Below the pieces are notes generated by a model. The model was not told where the DNA came from. It worked only from the letters and a program-made list of their open reading frames with translations, and did not search any database. The translations under genes were made by a program, and so were the position numbers. This document shows positions 6,329-6,594 of a DNA stretch of 6,594 nt, one piece after another; within the stretch, counting starts at the first letter, position 1; the number at the start of each line of letters is the position of its first letter. The DNA comes from Cyanobacteria bacterium HKST-UBA02 (GTDB lineage Bacteria > Cyanobacteriota > Vampirovibrionia > Obscuribacterales > Obscuribacteraceae): assembly GCA_020431945.1 (NCBI GenBank), contig JAGQHH010000139.1, forward strand, positions 1 to 6,594, read 5' to 3'.

Positions 6329-6594
6329 TCAAGTCTCGATTCGATAGCCAACGCCCCGGATGGTTCTGATCAGGGGTTTGTCGCCCTCTTTCTCGAGCTT
6401 GCGACGCAGCCTCAAAATAGTCTGGCGGAGAGCATCGATGGTGGCATTGTCGTCGGTAGCCCAGAGTCGCGAAAGAAGCGTCTCGGGCGAGAAGACTTGA
6501 TTGGGGTTTCTCATCAAGAGCTCGAGAATGGCATATTCTTTGGGGAAAAGCTCCACTTCTATGCCGCCCTTGCGCACCGAATGACTGTCCGGAT
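6329..6594 (-). CDS. OmpR/PhoB-family response regulator, C-terminal DNA-binding domain (partial)
   Basis: The frame ends TGA at 6329-6331 and stays open to the right edge; in-frame codons before the internal GTG at 6577 read PDSHS, so that GTG is not the start and the N-terminal part lies outside the window. The 87 visible residues form a complete winged-helix trans_reg_C domain: first strands VRKGGIEVELFPKEYAILELLM (6-27), the conserved SPETLLSRLW (35-44), the loop ATDDNATID (45-53), the recognition helix DALRQTILRLRRKLEKE (53-69) and the C-terminal wing hairpin LIRTIRGVGYRI (74-85). This domain binds direct-repeat DNA sites and is normally fused to a phospho-acceptor receiver domain, driven by a sensor histidine kinase. 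Neither is visible here, so the receiver is assumed from family architecture. The comEC-like gene follows 90 bases downstream on the same strand. Confidence 0.93.
   Translation of the reverse strand, partial: PDSHSVRKGGIEVELFPKEYAILELLMRNPNQVFSPETLLSRLWATDDNATIDALRQTILRLRRKLEKEGDKPLIRTIRGVGYRIET

Noticed and set aside
6329..6577. An 82-residue stand-alone DNA-binding protein starting at GTG 6577
   Set aside because: In-frame codons continue upstream to the window edge and read like the usual linker before this domain, so the gene is cut by the window rather than short.

Overview
The window is bacterial, GC-rich chromosomal DNA with densely packed genes. It holds three complete protein genes on the + strand, one complete gene on the - strand, and one - strand gene cut by the right edge. 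There are no rRNA or tRNA genes, transposase genes or CRISPR arrays. The species cannot be read from the sequence. GTP-type PEP carboxykinase, a Coq7-like diiron protein, a ComEC without its nuclease-like domain and an OmpR/PhoB regulator together suggest an environmental Gram-negative-type bacterium. The regulator's C-terminus vaguely recalls those of large-genome Melainabacteria/Obscuribacterales, but that is an impression from memory only.

Layout, left to right. (1) 9-1736 (+): a predicted secreted protein with an arabinofuranosidase-like (GH-A clan) TIM-barrel look and a C-terminal beta-rich domain; its exact start is uncertain. (2) 1737-1878: a short regulatory gap with small inverted repeats and a good ribosome binding site. 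(3) 1879-3711 (+): GTP-dependent phosphoenolpyruvate carboxykinase (pckG), full length with all signature motifs. (4) 3712-3982: a gap that starts with a perfect 11-bp hairpin (probable pckG terminator) and continues with a run of smaller potential hairpins, ending in an inverted repeat around a -10-like box. (5) 3983-4522 (+): a Coq7-like four-helix diiron protein with a complete ligand set. (6) 4517-6238 (-): a membrane ComEC/Rec2-type DNA uptake channel without the C-terminal metallo-beta-lactamase domain; its stop codon overlaps that of the diiron gene. (7) 6329-6594 (-): the DNA-binding C-terminal domain of an OmpR/PhoB response regulator, running off the right edge.

How the genes may work together. 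pckG is a stand-alone central-metabolism gene (oxaloacetate to PEP, gluconeogenesis). The regulator and comEC point the same way with a 90-bp gap, so they may be co-transcribed, or the regulator may control comEC. No pathway link joins the secreted hydrolase-like protein, pckG and the diiron protein. I see ordinary core and accessory genes rather than a clear new multi-gene system. The points most worth a second look are the diiron protein, the structured pckG-to-diiron gap, the domain-poor ComEC with a palindrome cluster inside its gene, and the altered catalytic region of the hydrolase-like protein.
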